Of a DNA stretch of 64,000 bases, positions 53,525-63,311 are shown piece by piece. A program made the position numbers and the translations under genes. Position 1 is the stretch's first letter. Every line of letters begins with the position of its first letter. Under the pieces are notes generated by a model, which was not told the DNA's origin, searched no databases, and saw only the letters and a list, made by a program, of their open reading frames with translations. The stretch covers positions 372,001 through 436,000 of the forward strand of contig NZ_JAJAPX010000001.1 in NCBI RefSeq assembly GCF_020523965.1, given 5' to 3'. The stretch is from Neotamlana sargassicola (GTDB taxonomy: Bacteria; Bacteroidota; Bacteroidia; Flavobacteriales; Flavobacteriaceae).

Positions 53525-54568
53525 ATGATAGAAGATAAAAACCAGCAAAGAACACAGTTAAGCGATTTAGGTGAATTTGGTTTAATTGACCATTTAACCA
53601 AAAACTTTAAGATAAACCACAGTTCTACAATTAAAGGTATTGGTGATGATGCCGCTGTATTAAATTTTAAAAAGCAAGTTGTTGTTACCACAGATTTATT
53701 GGTAGAAGGCGTGCATTTTGATTTAAGCTACATGCCTTTAAAACACTTAGGTTACAAATCTGTAATTGTAAACCTATCTGATGTTTATGCTATGAATGCT
53801 ACTGCAACACAAGTTACCATTTCTATTGCTGTTTCTAATCGTTTTCCTCTAGAAGCCATAGAAGCCATTTATGCAGGTATTGAAACAGCTGCTAAAATTT
53901 ATAATATTGATGTTATTGGCGGAGACACAACATCCTCTAATAAAGGTTTATTAATTTCGGTTACAGCCATTGGCGAAGTAGACAAAAATGAAGTAGTTTA
54001 CAGAAACGGAGCTAAACCTAACGATTTATTGGTGATAAGTGGCGATATTGGTGCGGCTTATATGGGCTTACAAGTTTTAGAACGGGAAAAGGAAGTTTAT
54101 AAAGTAAACCCTAATAATCAACCAGATTTAGAACCGTATACTTACATTATTGAGCGCCAATTAAAACCAGAAGCCAGAAAAGATATTGTAAAACTTTTAA
54201 GTGATTTGGATGTTAAACCTACTTCTATGATTGACATTAGTGATGGTTTATCCTCTGAAATCATGCATTTATGCACACAAAGCAAAGTAGGGTGCGATTT
54301 ATACGAAAACAAACTACCTTTAGACCCTCAAGTAATTTCAACTTGCGAAGAATTTAACATAGACAGCACAACCGTTGCTTTAAACGGAGGTGAAGATTAT
54401 GAATTACTTTTCACTATATCGCAAGACGATTACCCTAAAATAAAAGCCAACCCTAATTTAAGTGTTATTGGTTTTATTAAGGAAGAAAAAGAAGGATTAC
54501 ATTTAATTACCAGAGCAGACACAAAAATTCCTTTAAAAGCACAAGGCTGGAAAAATTTTAATGACTAA
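53525..54568 (+). CDS. thiL: Thiamine-monophosphate kinase
   Basis: 347 residues. It phosphorylates TMP to TPP, the last step of the pathway whose earlier genes lie at 6-13 kb. GIGDDAAV (about 39-46) and the metal-binding Asp residues in VIGGDTTSSN and DISDGLSSEI are typical; GGEDYELLFT lies near the C-terminus. The 3' end overlaps the convergent zinc-finger gene by 11 bp. No riboswitch is seen here. Confidence 0.96.
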   Translation: MIEDKNQQRTQLSDLGEFGLIDHLTKNFKINHSSTIKGIGDDAAVLNFKKQVVVTTDLLVEGVHFDLSYMPLKHLGYKSVIVNLSDVYAMNATATQVTISIAVSNRFPLEAIEAIYAGIETAAKIYNIDVIGGDTTSSNKGLLISVTAIGEVDKNEVVYRNGAKPNDLLVISGDIGAAYMGLQVLEREKEVYKVNPNNQPDLEPYTYIIERQLKPEARKDIVKLLSDLDVKPTSMIDISDGLSSEIMHLCTQSKVGCDLYENKLPLDPQVISTCEEFNIDSTTVALNGGEDYELLFTISQDDYPKIKANPNLSVIGFIKEEKEGLHLITRADTKIPLKAQGWKNFND

Positions 54569-54827
54569 AGCTAATTAAATTACCTACTATTAGTGGTGGT
54601 GTGGTGGTTTCGGTTGTAGTTGGAAGATGTCCGTGACGTTTTATAAACATCGATGCTAACACATCATTAATTTCTCTATATTTTGGTGTTAGCTCAACAA
54701 GATAGCCGTTGCTATTTGTGGTTAGTTCTTTACCGCAATTTTTGCAGGTATACTCTTTTACATGTAAAGTAACTTCTCTAGACACTTGGTAATGGTGCCC
54801 AAAGATTTTACAATGAAGGTTTTTCAT
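54558..54827 (-). CDS. Small zinc-finger protein, paralogue 1
   Basis: 89 residues. CKIFGHHYQVSREV supplies Cys6 and His11, CKNCGKELTTNSNG supplies a CxxC (about 28-31), which together could make a zinc site; DUF1660-like prophage proteins have the same layout. The C-terminal half ends in a Thr-rich TTTETTTPP. Clearly homologous to the next gene, 66 bp away. Function unknown. Confidence 0.68.
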   Translation of the reverse strand: MKNLHCKIFGHHYQVSREVTLHVKEYTCKNCGKELTTNSNGYLVELTPKYREINDVLASMFIKRHGHLPTTTETTTPPLIVGNLISFSH

Positions 54828-54893
54828 TCGCTATCAAAATCTTTTTAATTAGTTAATTAGAGACTTTTAAACTAATAAAAAAGACTAAAAAAA

Positions 54894-55142
54894 TTATACC
54901 ACTTGCGAGCTAATCGATGAAGTGATAGATTTATCCTGCAAACGTTTATTTCGTACTGAGTGAATTTTCTCTAAAACTTCGTTTATCTCCTTAAATTTAG
55001 GTGTTAACGCGGTTAAATCGCCATTACTGTTTGTGGTTAATTCCTTCTTGCAGCGAGAACATCGATACTCTTTTACGTGACGTGTTACTTTTTTTGTTAC
55101 ATGGTAGTCATGCCCAAAAACATTACAGTAAATTCGGGGCAT
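54894..55142 (-). CDS. Small zinc-finger protein, paralogue 2
   Basis: 82 residues from the ATG at 55142, chosen because it lines up with the start of paralogue 1 (MPRIYCNVFGHDYH against MKNLHCKIFGHHYQ); an ATG at 55175 would add 11 residues. CSRCKKELTTNSNGDL is the CxxC block, and LTPKFKEINEVLEKI matches LTPKYREINDVLASM in the neighbour. The two arose by tandem duplication. Function unknown. Confidence 0.68.
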   Translation of the reverse strand: MPRIYCNVFGHDYHVTKKVTRHVKEYRCSRCKKELTTNSNGDLTALTPKFKEINEVLEKIHSVRNKRLQDKSITSSISSQVV

Positions 55143-55231
55143 AAGCGCTGCTCTAATAGGTGAATAATTTCTCATAGTATTTGGATTTGGTATCTAAATC
55201 TACAAAAAATATTTAAAAACACGATAAAACG

Positions 55232-56011
55232 CTATGTTTTTTCGACGAAATGCGTTATTGTTTTCAGTAATTCTGAAGCATTCTCGATAAAACTCATATG
55301 TCCGTCTGGAAATGAGACTATTGCGCAATTATTTTTTTCTGCTTGACGTAAAAGAGATTTGTAGAATAAAACAGGATCTTTTTCTCCTGCTATAATTAAA
55401 GTTTTAAAAGATGCATTTTTTAAAACATGCTGTCTATCTCGCCTTATTTTCATACCTTCTAAGGCTGCAATTATACCTTGCAGAGGAGTTTTGGTGGCTT
55501 CTTTTATTGTTTCCTTTATCTGGTTTGCAAACCGATTTCGGTTTTCTGGCCAAAATAAGTTGGCTATAGCCATTCTTATAAAAAGTTCATGATTGTTTTT
55601 TACCGTATCAATAGCACGTGTGCGGTTTTGCTTCCTTTCAATTGAATCTGCTTCAGCTGTAGAATTTAATAAACACAAACCCGAAACCATTTCTGGCCAA
55701 TTTTCGGCGAAAGCCAAAGCAACATAACCACCCATTGAATGTCCAACCAAACTAACTTTAGCAATATTTAAATGCCTTAAAACCGCACATACAGTTTCCG
55801 CCATGAGCTCCATGCTATGCACATAACCCAAGCAATCGGTTTTACCATGCCCCAATAAATCAACACAAATTACCCTATTTTTTTTACTAAGTTCTTGTAT
55901 AAAATCTTCCCACATACCGCTGTGCTCTAAAAACCCATGCAACAGCACCAAGGTTTCACCCTTACCAGAATCTGTGTAAAAAACTGAAGCTTCTTTGTAA
56001 ATAAAAGTCAT
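55232..56011 (-). CDS. Alpha/beta hydrolase
   Basis: 259 residues, cytosolic. LVLLHGFLEHSGMWEDF (oxyanion region), nucleophile elbow GHSMGGYVALAFAE with Ser92-93, acid in AGEKDPVLF and catalytic His in PDGHMSFIEN. Closest in style to BioH/MenH/YfbB-type esterases; the substrate is unknown. It overlaps no neighbour but follows the ACT-like gene by 6 bp, so they share a transcript. Confidence 0.88.
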   Translation of the reverse strand: MTFIYKEASVFYTDSGKGETLVLLHGFLEHSGMWEDFIQELSKKNRVICVDLLGHGKTDCLGYVHSMELMAETVCAVLRHLNIAKVSLVGHSMGGYVALAFAENWPEMVSGLCLLNSTAEADSIERKQNRTRAIDTVKNNHELFIRMAIANLFWPENRNRFANQIKETIKEATKTPLQGIIAALEGMKIRRDRQHVLKNASFKTLIIAGEKDPVLFYKSLLRQAEKNNCAIVSFPDGHMSFIENASELLKTITHFVEKT

Positions 56012-56017
56012 TTAAAT

Positions 56018-56674
56018 TTATGCTTTTACTTTCTTAATGGCAGTAAATGCCTTGTCTACAAATTCATCTTCAACTAATATAGTGAACTCGTTAGTTGTAG
56101 AAATAACCTCGTAAAGCACCACACCTTCCCAAGCTAAGCGCTTAAAAAAATGATAATATAGGCCTGCTATTTTAGAATTGTCCTTGGGTAAATTTATACT
56201 TATGGCCGTTAACCCATCTTGAACTGCCAGAAAAGTTTCACCTTGCAACTGACTTTTTATAAAATCATTTAAACTACTGGATATTATTATATTGCTTTCA
56301 TGAATACCACGTGTAAAGGTGTAAAATAATTTAGATTCTTGATTGATTCGTTCTAGAATTTTAGCATGATTATCAATTATAGTATCAGAATTTTTTACGG
56401 TAAAATCGGTAAGATTGGAGCGCACGGTAATATCGCCTAAATTTTGTATTACCCGCTTCATTTTAATAGAGTTAGACAAAGCTACTGGCGGGTTATATCG
56501 CCTTAAAGCCATCATTATAGCTCCAGGCTTTACATCTTTTTTTAACATTTTGCTTATTGGCTCGGTTAACTCAATAGCCAAAGCACTAAAATTAATAATG
56601 TTTCTTGAAAGCGCCTCTTCAAGATAAGGTTGCGATATTAAAATATCTTCTACACAATTAGATACTGTTTTCAT
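56018..56674 (-). CDS. ACT-like regulatory protein facing aspartate kinase
   Basis: 218 residues. The N-terminal part (about 1-90) is helical (VEDILISQPYLEEALSRNII) and could bind DNA or RNA. The C-terminal part (about 95-218) has two alternating strand-helix units, LTAISINLPKDNSKIAGLYYHF and FTILVEDEFVDKAFTAIKKV, which look like paired ACT domains of aspartate kinases. Divergent from lysC with a 98-bp gap. A role in amino-acid-responsive control of lysC is an inference. Confidence 0.6.
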   Translation of the reverse strand: MKTVSNCVEDILISQPYLEEALSRNIINFSALAIELTEPISKMLKKDVKPGAIMMALRRYNPPVALSNSIKMKRVIQNLGDITVRSNLTDFTVKNSDTIIDNHAKILERINQESKLFYTFTRGIHESNIIISSSLNDFIKSQLQGETFLAVQDGLTAISINLPKDNSKIAGLYYHFFKRLAWEGVVLYEVISTTNEFTILVEDEFVDKAFTAIKKVKA

Positions 56675-56772
56675 GTTAATTATTTAACAATTTGTGTAAA
56701 AATAATTTTTTTTTATTAAAAACATAGAAAATTATAAAAGGAGTTTTAATTTAGCCAACAAATTAATTGAAA

Positions 56773-58095
56773 ATGAAGGTATTGAAATTTGGAGGAACCT
56801 CTGTAGGTTCGGTAAAAAACATGAGCAACGTTAAAAGTATAATTAACGATGGCAAAAAAAAGGTTGTTGTGCTTTCGGCTATGTCTGGAACTACCAACGC
56901 TTTAGTTGCAATTGCTCAATTTATTTCGGAAAAAAATTCTAATGAAGCTTTAGAACATATTAATGCGCTTCATGAAAAATATACAGCCACTATTAACGAG
57001 TTGTTACAAGAAAAAACTTTAAACTACAATGTAAAAAGTTATGTAAATGATGTGTTCGATTTTTTAATAGAATGCACTTACAAAACACATACATTAGCTT
57101 TAGAAAATAAAATTTTGGCTCAAGGCGAACTATTATCTACATATATGTTTAACAGCTATTTAGCGCAAGAAGGTATTAGCGCCGCTTTACTTCCTGCTCT
57201 AGATTTTATGCGTATTGATGAGCACAAGGAACCTGACTTTGCTTACATTAAAGAAAACTTTAACCAAGTAATTAAAAATGCTGGTGAAGCTGAAATTTAC
57301 ATAACTCAAGGCTTTATTTGTTTAGATACTGAAGATGAAATTTCTAACCTTCAACGTGGCGGAAGCGATTATACAGCTACAATAATTGGAGCCACAATAA
57401 AAGCTGAAGAAGTACAAATTTGGACCGACATTGATGGGATGCATAATAACGACCCACGTCATGTTGAAAACACCAAACCAATTTCTAACCTGTCGTTTGA
57501 TGAAGCTGCAGAATTAGCTTATTTTGGAGCTAAAATATTACATCCGCAAACCATTTCGCCGGTTAGAAAAGATCAAATTCCTGTACGCTTAAAAAACACT
57601 ATGGATCCTGAAGCTTATGGCACATTAATATCTGAAGAAACCTCAGAAAACGGTGTTAAAGCTATAGCTGCGAAAGATAACATTACTGCTATAAAAATTA
57701 AATCGGGCAGAATGTTACAAGCCCATGGTTTTTTGAAACGTGTTTTTGAAATTTTTGAAGTTTATGAAACCTCTATCGACATGATTACCACATCGGAAGT
57801 TGCTGTTTCATTAACCATAGACGATGATAAAAATTTAGAAAAAATACTGAACGAATTAGAAAAATTCTCAACTGTAGAAGTTGATAATAACCAAAGTATT
57901 GTTTGCTTAGTTGGACATGCAGTAGTAAACCACCAAGAAACTTTTAAATTGTTTCAAATACTACAAGATGTTAAAATAAGAATGATTTCTTATGGAGGAA
58001 GCAACAACAACATTTCTTTATTAATTGATACCAACAATAAAATCACCACACTACAAAAGCTAAATAATTATTTATTTGAATTAGTCACTCTGTAA
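56773..58095 (+). CDS. lysC: Aspartate kinase
   Basis: 440 residues from the ATG at 56773 (MKVLKFGGTSVGSV); a TTG six bases upstream is less likely. The amino acid kinase domain has KFGGTS (5-10), QRGGSDYTATIIGA and WTDIDGMHNNDPR; two C-terminal ACT modules follow (about 305-440), which usually give lysine and/or threonine feedback. Monofunctional, with no homoserine dehydrogenase part. It phosphorylates aspartate for Lys, Thr and Met synthesis. Ends in a strong terminator. Confidence 0.94.
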   Translation: MKVLKFGGTSVGSVKNMSNVKSIINDGKKKVVVLSAMSGTTNALVAIAQFISEKNSNEALEHINALHEKYTATINELLQEKTLNYNVKSYVNDVFDFLIECTYKTHTLALENKILAQGELLSTYMFNSYLAQEGISAALLPALDFMRIDEHKEPDFAYIKENFNQVIKNAGEAEIYITQGFICLDTEDEISNLQRGGSDYTATIIGATIKAEEVQIWTDIDGMHNNDPRHVENTKPISNLSFDEAAELAYFGAKILHPQTISPVRKDQIPVRLKNTMDPEAYGTLISEETSENGVKAIAAKDNITAIKIKSGRMLQAHGFLKRVFEIFEVYETSIDMITTSEVAVSLTIDDDKNLEKILNELEKFSTVEVDNNQSIVCLVGHAVVNHQETFKLFQILQDVKIRMISYGGSNNNISLLIDTNNKITTLQKLNNYLFELVTL

Positions 58096-58118
58096 ATCAC
58101 TAAGCTAGCGTGGAGAAA

Positions 58119-58152
58119 AAAAGGGATTGCTTTTGCAATCCCTTTTGTTTTT
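58119..58152 (+). terminator. Intrinsic terminator of lysC (bidirectional)
   Basis: Perfect 12-bp stem aaaagggattgc/gcaatccctttt, tttt loop, T-rich tail; A-run on the left lets it serve the convergent pepP gene too. Confidence 0.88.
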
Positions 58153-59445
58153 CTATGAATTCATAATGTCTTCAATTTCATCAGCTTCAATAGGAATATT
58201 TTTCATTAAATTAAAAGGTTCTCCTTGTTCTTGAATTACCACATCGTCCTCTAATCGAATACCAAAACCTTCATCAGGAATATAAATTCCAGGCTCTACA
58301 GTAAATACCATATTTGGTACCATTGGATCGGTTAAAATTCCGTAATCATGCGTATCTAAACCAATATGATGAGACGTTCCGTGCATAAAGTACTTTTTGT
58401 AAGCAGGCCAATCAGGATCTTCATTTTGCACATCAGCTTTATCTAGCAAACCTAAACCTAAAAGTTCAGAAGTCATTATTTTACCAACCTCAACATGATA
58501 ATCTTCCCAAATAGTACCAGGAATTAACATTTTTGTTGCTTCTTTTTTTACATTGTTTACCGCGTTATAAACATCTTTTTGTCGTTTAGTAAACGTACCA
58601 GAAACAGGAATGGTTCTAGTTAAATCGCTAGAATAATTTGCATACTCTGCGGCTGTATCAAGCAAAATTAATTCCCCGGCTTTACATTGTTTGTTATTTT
58701 CTAAATAATGCAACACATTTGCGTTATTTCCAGAACCAATTATTGGCGAGTATGCAAAACCTTTAGATCGATTTTTAATAAATTCGTGCAATAACTCTGC
58801 CTCGATTTCATATTCCCAAACTCCGGGTTTTACAAAATTTAACAACCGTCTAAATCCCTTTTCAGTAATATCACAAGCTTGCTGCATTAAAGCAATTTCT
58901 TGTGACTCCTTTACCGAACGTAATCGTTGTAAAATAGGAGCACTTTTGGCAACGCTATGAGCTGGATATTTTTGCTTTAACCATTTAGAAAATCGATCTT
59001 CACGGGTTTCGGTTTCTACATTTGCACGATAATGTTCGTTTGTATTTATGTAAACAGTATCACATTGTGTCATTAGTTCAAACATTACTTTTTCCATGTC
59101 TTGTAACCAATACACCGTTTTTACGCCACTGGTTTTGTAAGCCGCTTCTTTGTCTAGTTTTGCGCCCTCCCATACAGCAATATGCTCGTTAGTTTCTCGA
59201 AGGAATAAAATTTCACGATGTTTTTCTTTTGGGCAATCTGGAAATATTACCAAAATACTCTCTTCTTGGTCTACCCCGCTTAAGTAAAAAATATCGCGAT
59301 GTTGCTGAAATGGCAAGGTACTATCTGCGCTAATTGGGTATATATCATTAGAGTTAAAAACAGCCAAACTTTTCGGCTTCATATTAGCCGCAAACTTTTT
59401 TCTGTTTTTTATAAACAACTCATTATCAATAGGTAAATATTTCAT
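58153..59445 (-). CDS. pepP: Xaa-Pro aminopeptidase (M24B)
   Basis: 430 residues. Creatinase-like N-terminal domain (about 1-165) and pita-bread metalloprotease domain. Metal ligands appear in LLDTAAEYANYSSDLTRTIP (two Asp), FMHGTSHHIGLDTHD (His) and FTVEPGIYIPDEGFGIRLED (two Glu). It removes N-terminal residues preceding proline. Single gene; a TAGCTTTG -7-like box is at 59478-59485. Confidence 0.93.
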   Translation of the reverse strand: MKYLPIDNELFIKNRKKFAANMKPKSLAVFNSNDIYPISADSTLPFQQHRDIFYLSGVDQEESILVIFPDCPKEKHREILFLRETNEHIAVWEGAKLDKEAAYKTSGVKTVYWLQDMEKVMFELMTQCDTVYINTNEHYRANVETETREDRFSKWLKQKYPAHSVAKSAPILQRLRSVKESQEIALMQQACDITEKGFRRLLNFVKPGVWEYEIEAELLHEFIKNRSKGFAYSPIIGSGNNANVLHYLENNKQCKAGELILLDTAAEYANYSSDLTRTIPVSGTFTKRQKDVYNAVNNVKKEATKMLIPGTIWEDYHVEVGKIMTSELLGLGLLDKADVQNEDPDWPAYKKYFMHGTSHHIGLDTHDYGILTDPMVPNMVFTVEPGIYIPDEGFGIRLEDDVVIQEQGEPFNLMKNIPIEADEIEDIMNS

Positions 59446-59589
59446 AATAAAAATAGAAATTAAATTTTGTAATTACACAAAGCTACAAAAAGCTATTTGG
59501 CTTACTAAGCTTTTAACATAATGTAAGTTTTTCAGGGCATAATCTTCTTTAAAATCATTCTAAATACGCAGTAAAATGCCATTTAATGC

Positions 59590-59620
59590 TTGTTAAAAAT
59601 AGCTTTGAGCCTTACCTTTG
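59590..59620 (+). promoter_or_regulatory. Promoter of sdhCAB
   Basis: TTG (59590-59592), 20-bp spacer, TACCTTTG (59613-59620), about 27 bp before the sdhC ATG; good consensus match. Confidence 0.75.
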
Positions 59621-59646
59621 TTATATATAAATAAACTAACAAAATA

Positions 59647-60324
59647 ATGGGCGGATTTTTTAAATCTTCGATAGGAAGAAAGGTTGCCATGGCACTTTCG
59701 GCATTCTTCCTTATGGTATTCTTACTACAACACTTCGCAATTAATTTACTTTCTGTTTTTAACCCTGATGCGTTTAATGAAGTGTCGCATTTTATGGGAA
59801 CGAATCCTATGGTTCAATTTGCATTACAACCGGTTTTAATTTTTGGTGTAGTGTTTCATTTCATCATGGGTTTTGTTTTAGAAATTAAAAACAAAAAGGC
59901 ACAAGGTGTTGCTTATGTAAAAAATAATGGTGCCGCAAATTCTTCTTGGATGAGTAGAAATATGATTTGGAGTGGTGCAGCTATTTTAGCTTTTATCGTG
60001 CTTCACTTTATCGATTTCTGGATTCCTGAAATTAACACAAAATACATTCAAGGCGATTGGTCTGGAACGCTAGACGGCGTTGAAGGGTTTCGTTACTACG
60101 AGGAGCTTACTCATAAATTTGTAAGCCCTATTCGTGTTGGTGCTTATGTATTGGCTTTTGTGTTTTTAGCTTTACACTTACTACACGGGTTTACCTCGGC
60201 GTTTCAATCTGTAGGAGCAACGGCTGGAAGAAAACAAACTTTACAAAACATTGGTAAAGCGTATTCTATAATAATTCCTTTAGGATTTATTTTTATAGCA
60301 CTTTATCATCATTTTAACCATTAA
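59647..60324 (+). CDS. sdhC: Succinate dehydrogenase cytochrome b subunit
   Basis: 225 residues, five hydrophobic helices, the single-subunit membrane anchor type (B-type, as in Bacteroidota and Wolinella-like enzymes, with no separate SdhD). Histidines in [31 protein letters not shown] and LALHLLHGF are candidates for the two haem ligands. It links succinate oxidation to menaquinone. First gene of sdhCAB. Confidence 0.93.
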   Translation: MGGFFKSSIGRKVAMALSAFFLMVFLLQHFAINLLSVFNPDAFNEVSHFMGTNPMVQFALQPVLIFGVVFHFIMGFVLEIKNKKAQGVAYVKNNGAANSSWMSRNMIWSGAAILAFIVLHFIDFWIPEINTKYIQGDWSGTLDGVEGFRYYEELTHKFVSPIRVGAYVLAFVFLALHLLHGFTSAFQSVGATAGRKQTLQNIGKAYSIIIPLGFIFIALYHHFNH

Positions 60325-60335
60325 TCTTACATAAT

Positions 60336-62348
60336 ATGGCTTTAAATTCAAAAGTACCTCAAGGTCCAATTAAAGATAAATGGACAACTTATAAAGACAA
60401 AATTGATTTGGTAAACCCTGCAAACAAACGTCTTATAGATGTTATTGTTGTAGGTACTGGTTTAGCTGGAGGTTCTGCAGCTGCAACTCTTGCCGAATTA
60501 GGATATAACGTAAAAGCATTTTGTTATCAAGATTCACCTCGTCGTGCACACTCAATTGCAGCGCAAGGTGGTATAAATGCTGCCAAAAACTATCAAGGTG
60601 ATGGCGATTCAACTTACAGATTATTTTACGACACTGTAAAAGGTGGCGATTACCGTTCGCGTGAAGCTAACGTATACCGTTTAGCTGAAGTATCGGCAAA
60701 TATTATTGACCAATGTGTGGCTCAAGGCGTTCCTTTTGCTCGCGATTATGGTGGCCTTTTAGATAACCGCTCTTTTGGTGGAGTACTTGTTTCTAGAACA
60801 TTTTACGCTAAAGGACAAACTGGTCAGCAATTATTATTAGGCGCTTATTCTGCAATGAACAGACAGATTGCCCGTGGTAAAATAGAAATGTTTAACCGTC
60901 ACGAAATGCTAGATGTTGTAAAAGTAGACGGAAAAGCTCGTGGTATTATTGCGCGTAACTTAATTACAGGAGAAATTGAGCGTCATTCAGCTCATGCTGT
61001 AGTTATTGCTTCTGGTGGTTACGGAAATGTTTATTTCTTATCTACCAATGCTATGGGTTCTAATGCTACTGCAGCATGGAAAATTCATAAAAAAGGAGCT
61101 TATTTTGCTAACCCTTGCTATACACAAATTCACCCAACTTGTATTCCTCGTTCTGGTGATTACCAATCTAAATTAACGTTAATGTCGGAATCCTTACGTA
61201 ACGACGGACGTATTTGGGTGCCAAAAAACATGGAAGACGTTATTGCTATTCGTGAAGGCAAGAAAAAACCAACCGATTTATCGGAAGACGAAAGAGATTA
61301 CTACTTAGAGCGTCGCTACCCAGCTTTTGGTAACTTAGTACCTCGTGATGTTGCATCGCGTGCCGCTAAAGAACGTTGTGATGCTGGTTATGGTGTTAAC
61401 GCTACTGGTGAAGCTGTATATTTAGATTTTGCTTCAGCTATTGAAAGATACGGTAAAGAGCAAGCTAAAATTCTTGGTATTACAAACCCTTCAGCAGGAA
61501 AAGTATACGAATTAGGTCAGAAAATAGTAGAAGCTAAATACGGAAACTTATTCCAAATGTACGAGAAAATCGTAGATGAGAATCCGTATGAAACGCCTAT
61601 GATGATTTATCCTGCAACACACTATACAATGGGAGGTGTTTGGGTTGATTATAACTTAATGACCACTGTTGATGGTTTATACTGTATTGGTGAAGCTAAC
61701 TTCTCCGATCATGGTGCTAACCGCTTAGGTGCCTCTGCATTAATGCAAGGTTTAGCCGATGGATACTTTGTATTGCCTTACACAATTGGTGATTATTTAT
61801 CTAATGAAATTCGTACTGGAAAAATTCCAACAGATACTCCTGAATTTGATGAAGCTGAAAAAGAAGTAAAAGATCGAATCGATTTCTTTATTAATAATAA
61901 AGGAGAACACTCTGTAGATTATTACCACAAAAAATTAGGAAAAATAATGTGGGATAAATGCGGAATGGCTAGAAACGAACAAGGCTTAAAAGAAGCTATG
62001 GCCGAAATAAAAGCACTTCGTGAAGATTTCTGGAAAAACGTAACTGTACCTGGAAATGCAAACGAAATGAACCCAGAACTAGAAAAAGCTGGAAGAGTAG
62101 CTGATTTCTTAGAACTTGGTGAACTTTTTGCTAAAGATGCACTAAACAGAAACGAATCTTGTGGCGGACACTTTAGAGAAGAGTCTGTTGAGTTAGATGG
62201 CGAACAAAAAGGAGAAGCTAAACGTAACGATAGTGACTATGCTTATGTTGCTGCTTGGGAATACAAAGGCGAACCTGCCGATGCAGTATTGCACAAAGAG
62301 GAATTAGAGTTTAACGATATCGAACTGAAACAACGTTCATATAAATAG
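60336..62348 (+). CDS. sdhA: Succinate dehydrogenase flavoprotein subunit
   Basis: 670 residues. FAD-binding [20 protein letters not shown] (about 36-55) and the FAD-attachment region [18 protein letters not shown] with the covalent His; [10 protein letters not shown] and [20 protein letters not shown] are active-site and FAD segments. Length fits the B-type family, longer than E. coli SdhA. It starts 11 bp after sdhC. Confidence 0.97.
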   Translation: MALNSKVPQGPIKDKWTTYKDKIDLVNPANKRLIDVIVVGTGLAGGSAAATLAELGYNVKAFCYQDSPRRAHSIAAQGGINAAKNYQGDGDSTYRLFYDTVKGGDYRSREANVYRLAEVSANIIDQCVAQGVPFARDYGGLLDNRSFGGVLVSRTFYAKGQTGQQLLLGAYSAMNRQIARGKIEMFNRHEMLDVVKVDGKARGIIARNLITGEIERHSAHAVVIASGGYGNVYFLSTNAMGSNATAAWKIHKKGAYFANPCYTQIHPTCIPRSGDYQSKLTLMSESLRNDGRIWVPKNMEDVIAIREGKKKPTDLSEDERDYYLERRYPAFGNLVPRDVASRAAKERCDAGYGVNATGEAVYLDFASAIERYGKEQAKILGITNPSAGKVYELGQKIVEAKYGNLFQMYEKIVDENPYETPMMIYPATHYTMGGVWVDYNLMTTVDGLYCIGEANFSDHGANRLGASALMQGLADGYFVLPYTIGDYLSNEIRTGKIPTDTPEFDEAEKEVKDRIDFFINNKGEHSVDYYHKKLGKIMWDKCGMARNEQGLKEAMAEIKALREDFWKNVTVPGNANEMNPELEKAGRVADFLELGELFAKDALNRNESCGGHFREESVELDGEQKGEAKRNDSDYAYVAAWEYKGEPADAVLHKEELEFNDIELKQRSYK

Positions 62349-62354
62349 TTGATG

Positions 62355-62414
62355 GTTGTCAGTTATTAGTTTCCTGTAAAACTAACAACGAGCAACTAAC
62401 AACCAAAAACTAAA
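62355..62414. repeat. Partial inverted repeat in the sdhA-sdhB spacer
   Basis: gttgtcagttattagttt is followed by aaactaacaacgagcaac and taacaacc; the two sides are partly complementary. It is one more intergenic repeat type inside an operon. Confidence 0.5.
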
Positions 62415-62418
62415 ACAA

Positions 62419-63162
62419 ATGAATTTAACATTAAGAATCTGGAGACAGAAAGACTCTAACACTAAGGGTCAAATGGTAGATTATAAAGTTACCGAAATTT
62501 CAGAACACATGTCTTTCTTAGAAATGATGGATGTTCTAAACGAACAGTTAATTGCAAAAGGCGAAGAACCTGTTGCTTTCGATCACGATTGTCGTGAAGG
62601 TATTTGTGGTATGTGTTCTATGTATATAAATGGTGAAGCTCACGGTCCAGATCGTGGCGTTACAACATGTCAATTACACATGCGTATGTTTAAAGATGGT
62701 GACACTATTACCATTGAGCCATTCAGAGCTGCTGCTTTCCCAGTAATTAAAGATTTAGTTGTAGACAGAACATCTTTTGATAGAATACAACATGCTGGTG
62801 GTTACATTTCGGTAAACACCTCTGGAAACACACAAGATGCAAACGCATTACCAATTTCTAAACATGCTGCCGATGAAGCTATGGATGCTGCAACATGTAT
62901 TGGTTGTGGTGCATGTGTTGCTACATGTAAAAACTCGTCTGCTATGTTATTTGTTGGTGCTAAAGTATCGCAATATGCACTTTTACCACAAGGACAAGTT
63001 GAAGCTGCAGATCGTGTAAAAAACATGGTAGCTCAAATGGATTTAGAAGGTTTTGGTAACTGTACAAACACAGGAGCTTGCGAAATTGAATGCCCTAAAG
63101 GAATTTCTTTAGAAAACATTGCAAGAATGAACCGTGAATTAATGAAAGCTTCGGTTTCTTAA
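62419..63162 (+). CDS. sdhB: Succinate dehydrogenase iron-sulfur subunit
   Basis: 247 residues. [2Fe-2S] ligands in [19 protein letters not shown] with VTTC, [4Fe-4S] and [3Fe-4S] ligands in [13 protein letters not shown] and [16 protein letters not shown]. Electrons pass from FAD to the membrane anchor. The 70-bp spacer after sdhA carries repeats of a ttagtt/aactaac type. Followed by a strong terminator. Confidence 0.97.
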   Translation: MNLTLRIWRQKDSNTKGQMVDYKVTEISEHMSFLEMMDVLNEQLIAKGEEPVAFDHDCREGICGMCSMYINGEAHGPDRGVTTCQLHMRMFKDGDTITIEPFRAAAFPVIKDLVVDRTSFDRIQHAGGYISVNTSGNTQDANALPISKHAADEAMDAATCIGCGACVATCKNSSAMLFVGAKVSQYALLPQGQVEAADRVKNMVAQMDLEGFGNCTNTGACEIECPKGISLENIARMNRELMKASVS

Positions 63163-63185
63163 CCAGCCAAAATAAATACTCTTAT

Positions 63186-63231
63186 AAAAAAGCTCAAGTA
63201 AAAACTTACTTGAGCTTTTTTTATTTTTTTT
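63186..63231 (+). terminator. Intrinsic terminator of sdhCAB
   Basis: 15-bp perfect stem aaaaaagctcaagta/tacttgagctttttt, 6-base loop, T-rich tail. Confidence 0.9.
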
Positions 63232-63311
63232 AGCTACTTTTATTTTTTTATACTATGCAATTTGGCATAAAAATTTCATATAACATTTAATATACCCCAA
63301 TTTACAACGAA

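Noticed and set aside
54558-55142. Prophage remnant
   Set aside because: Only two small zinc-finger genes resemble phage families; no integrase, capsid or attachment repeats are near.
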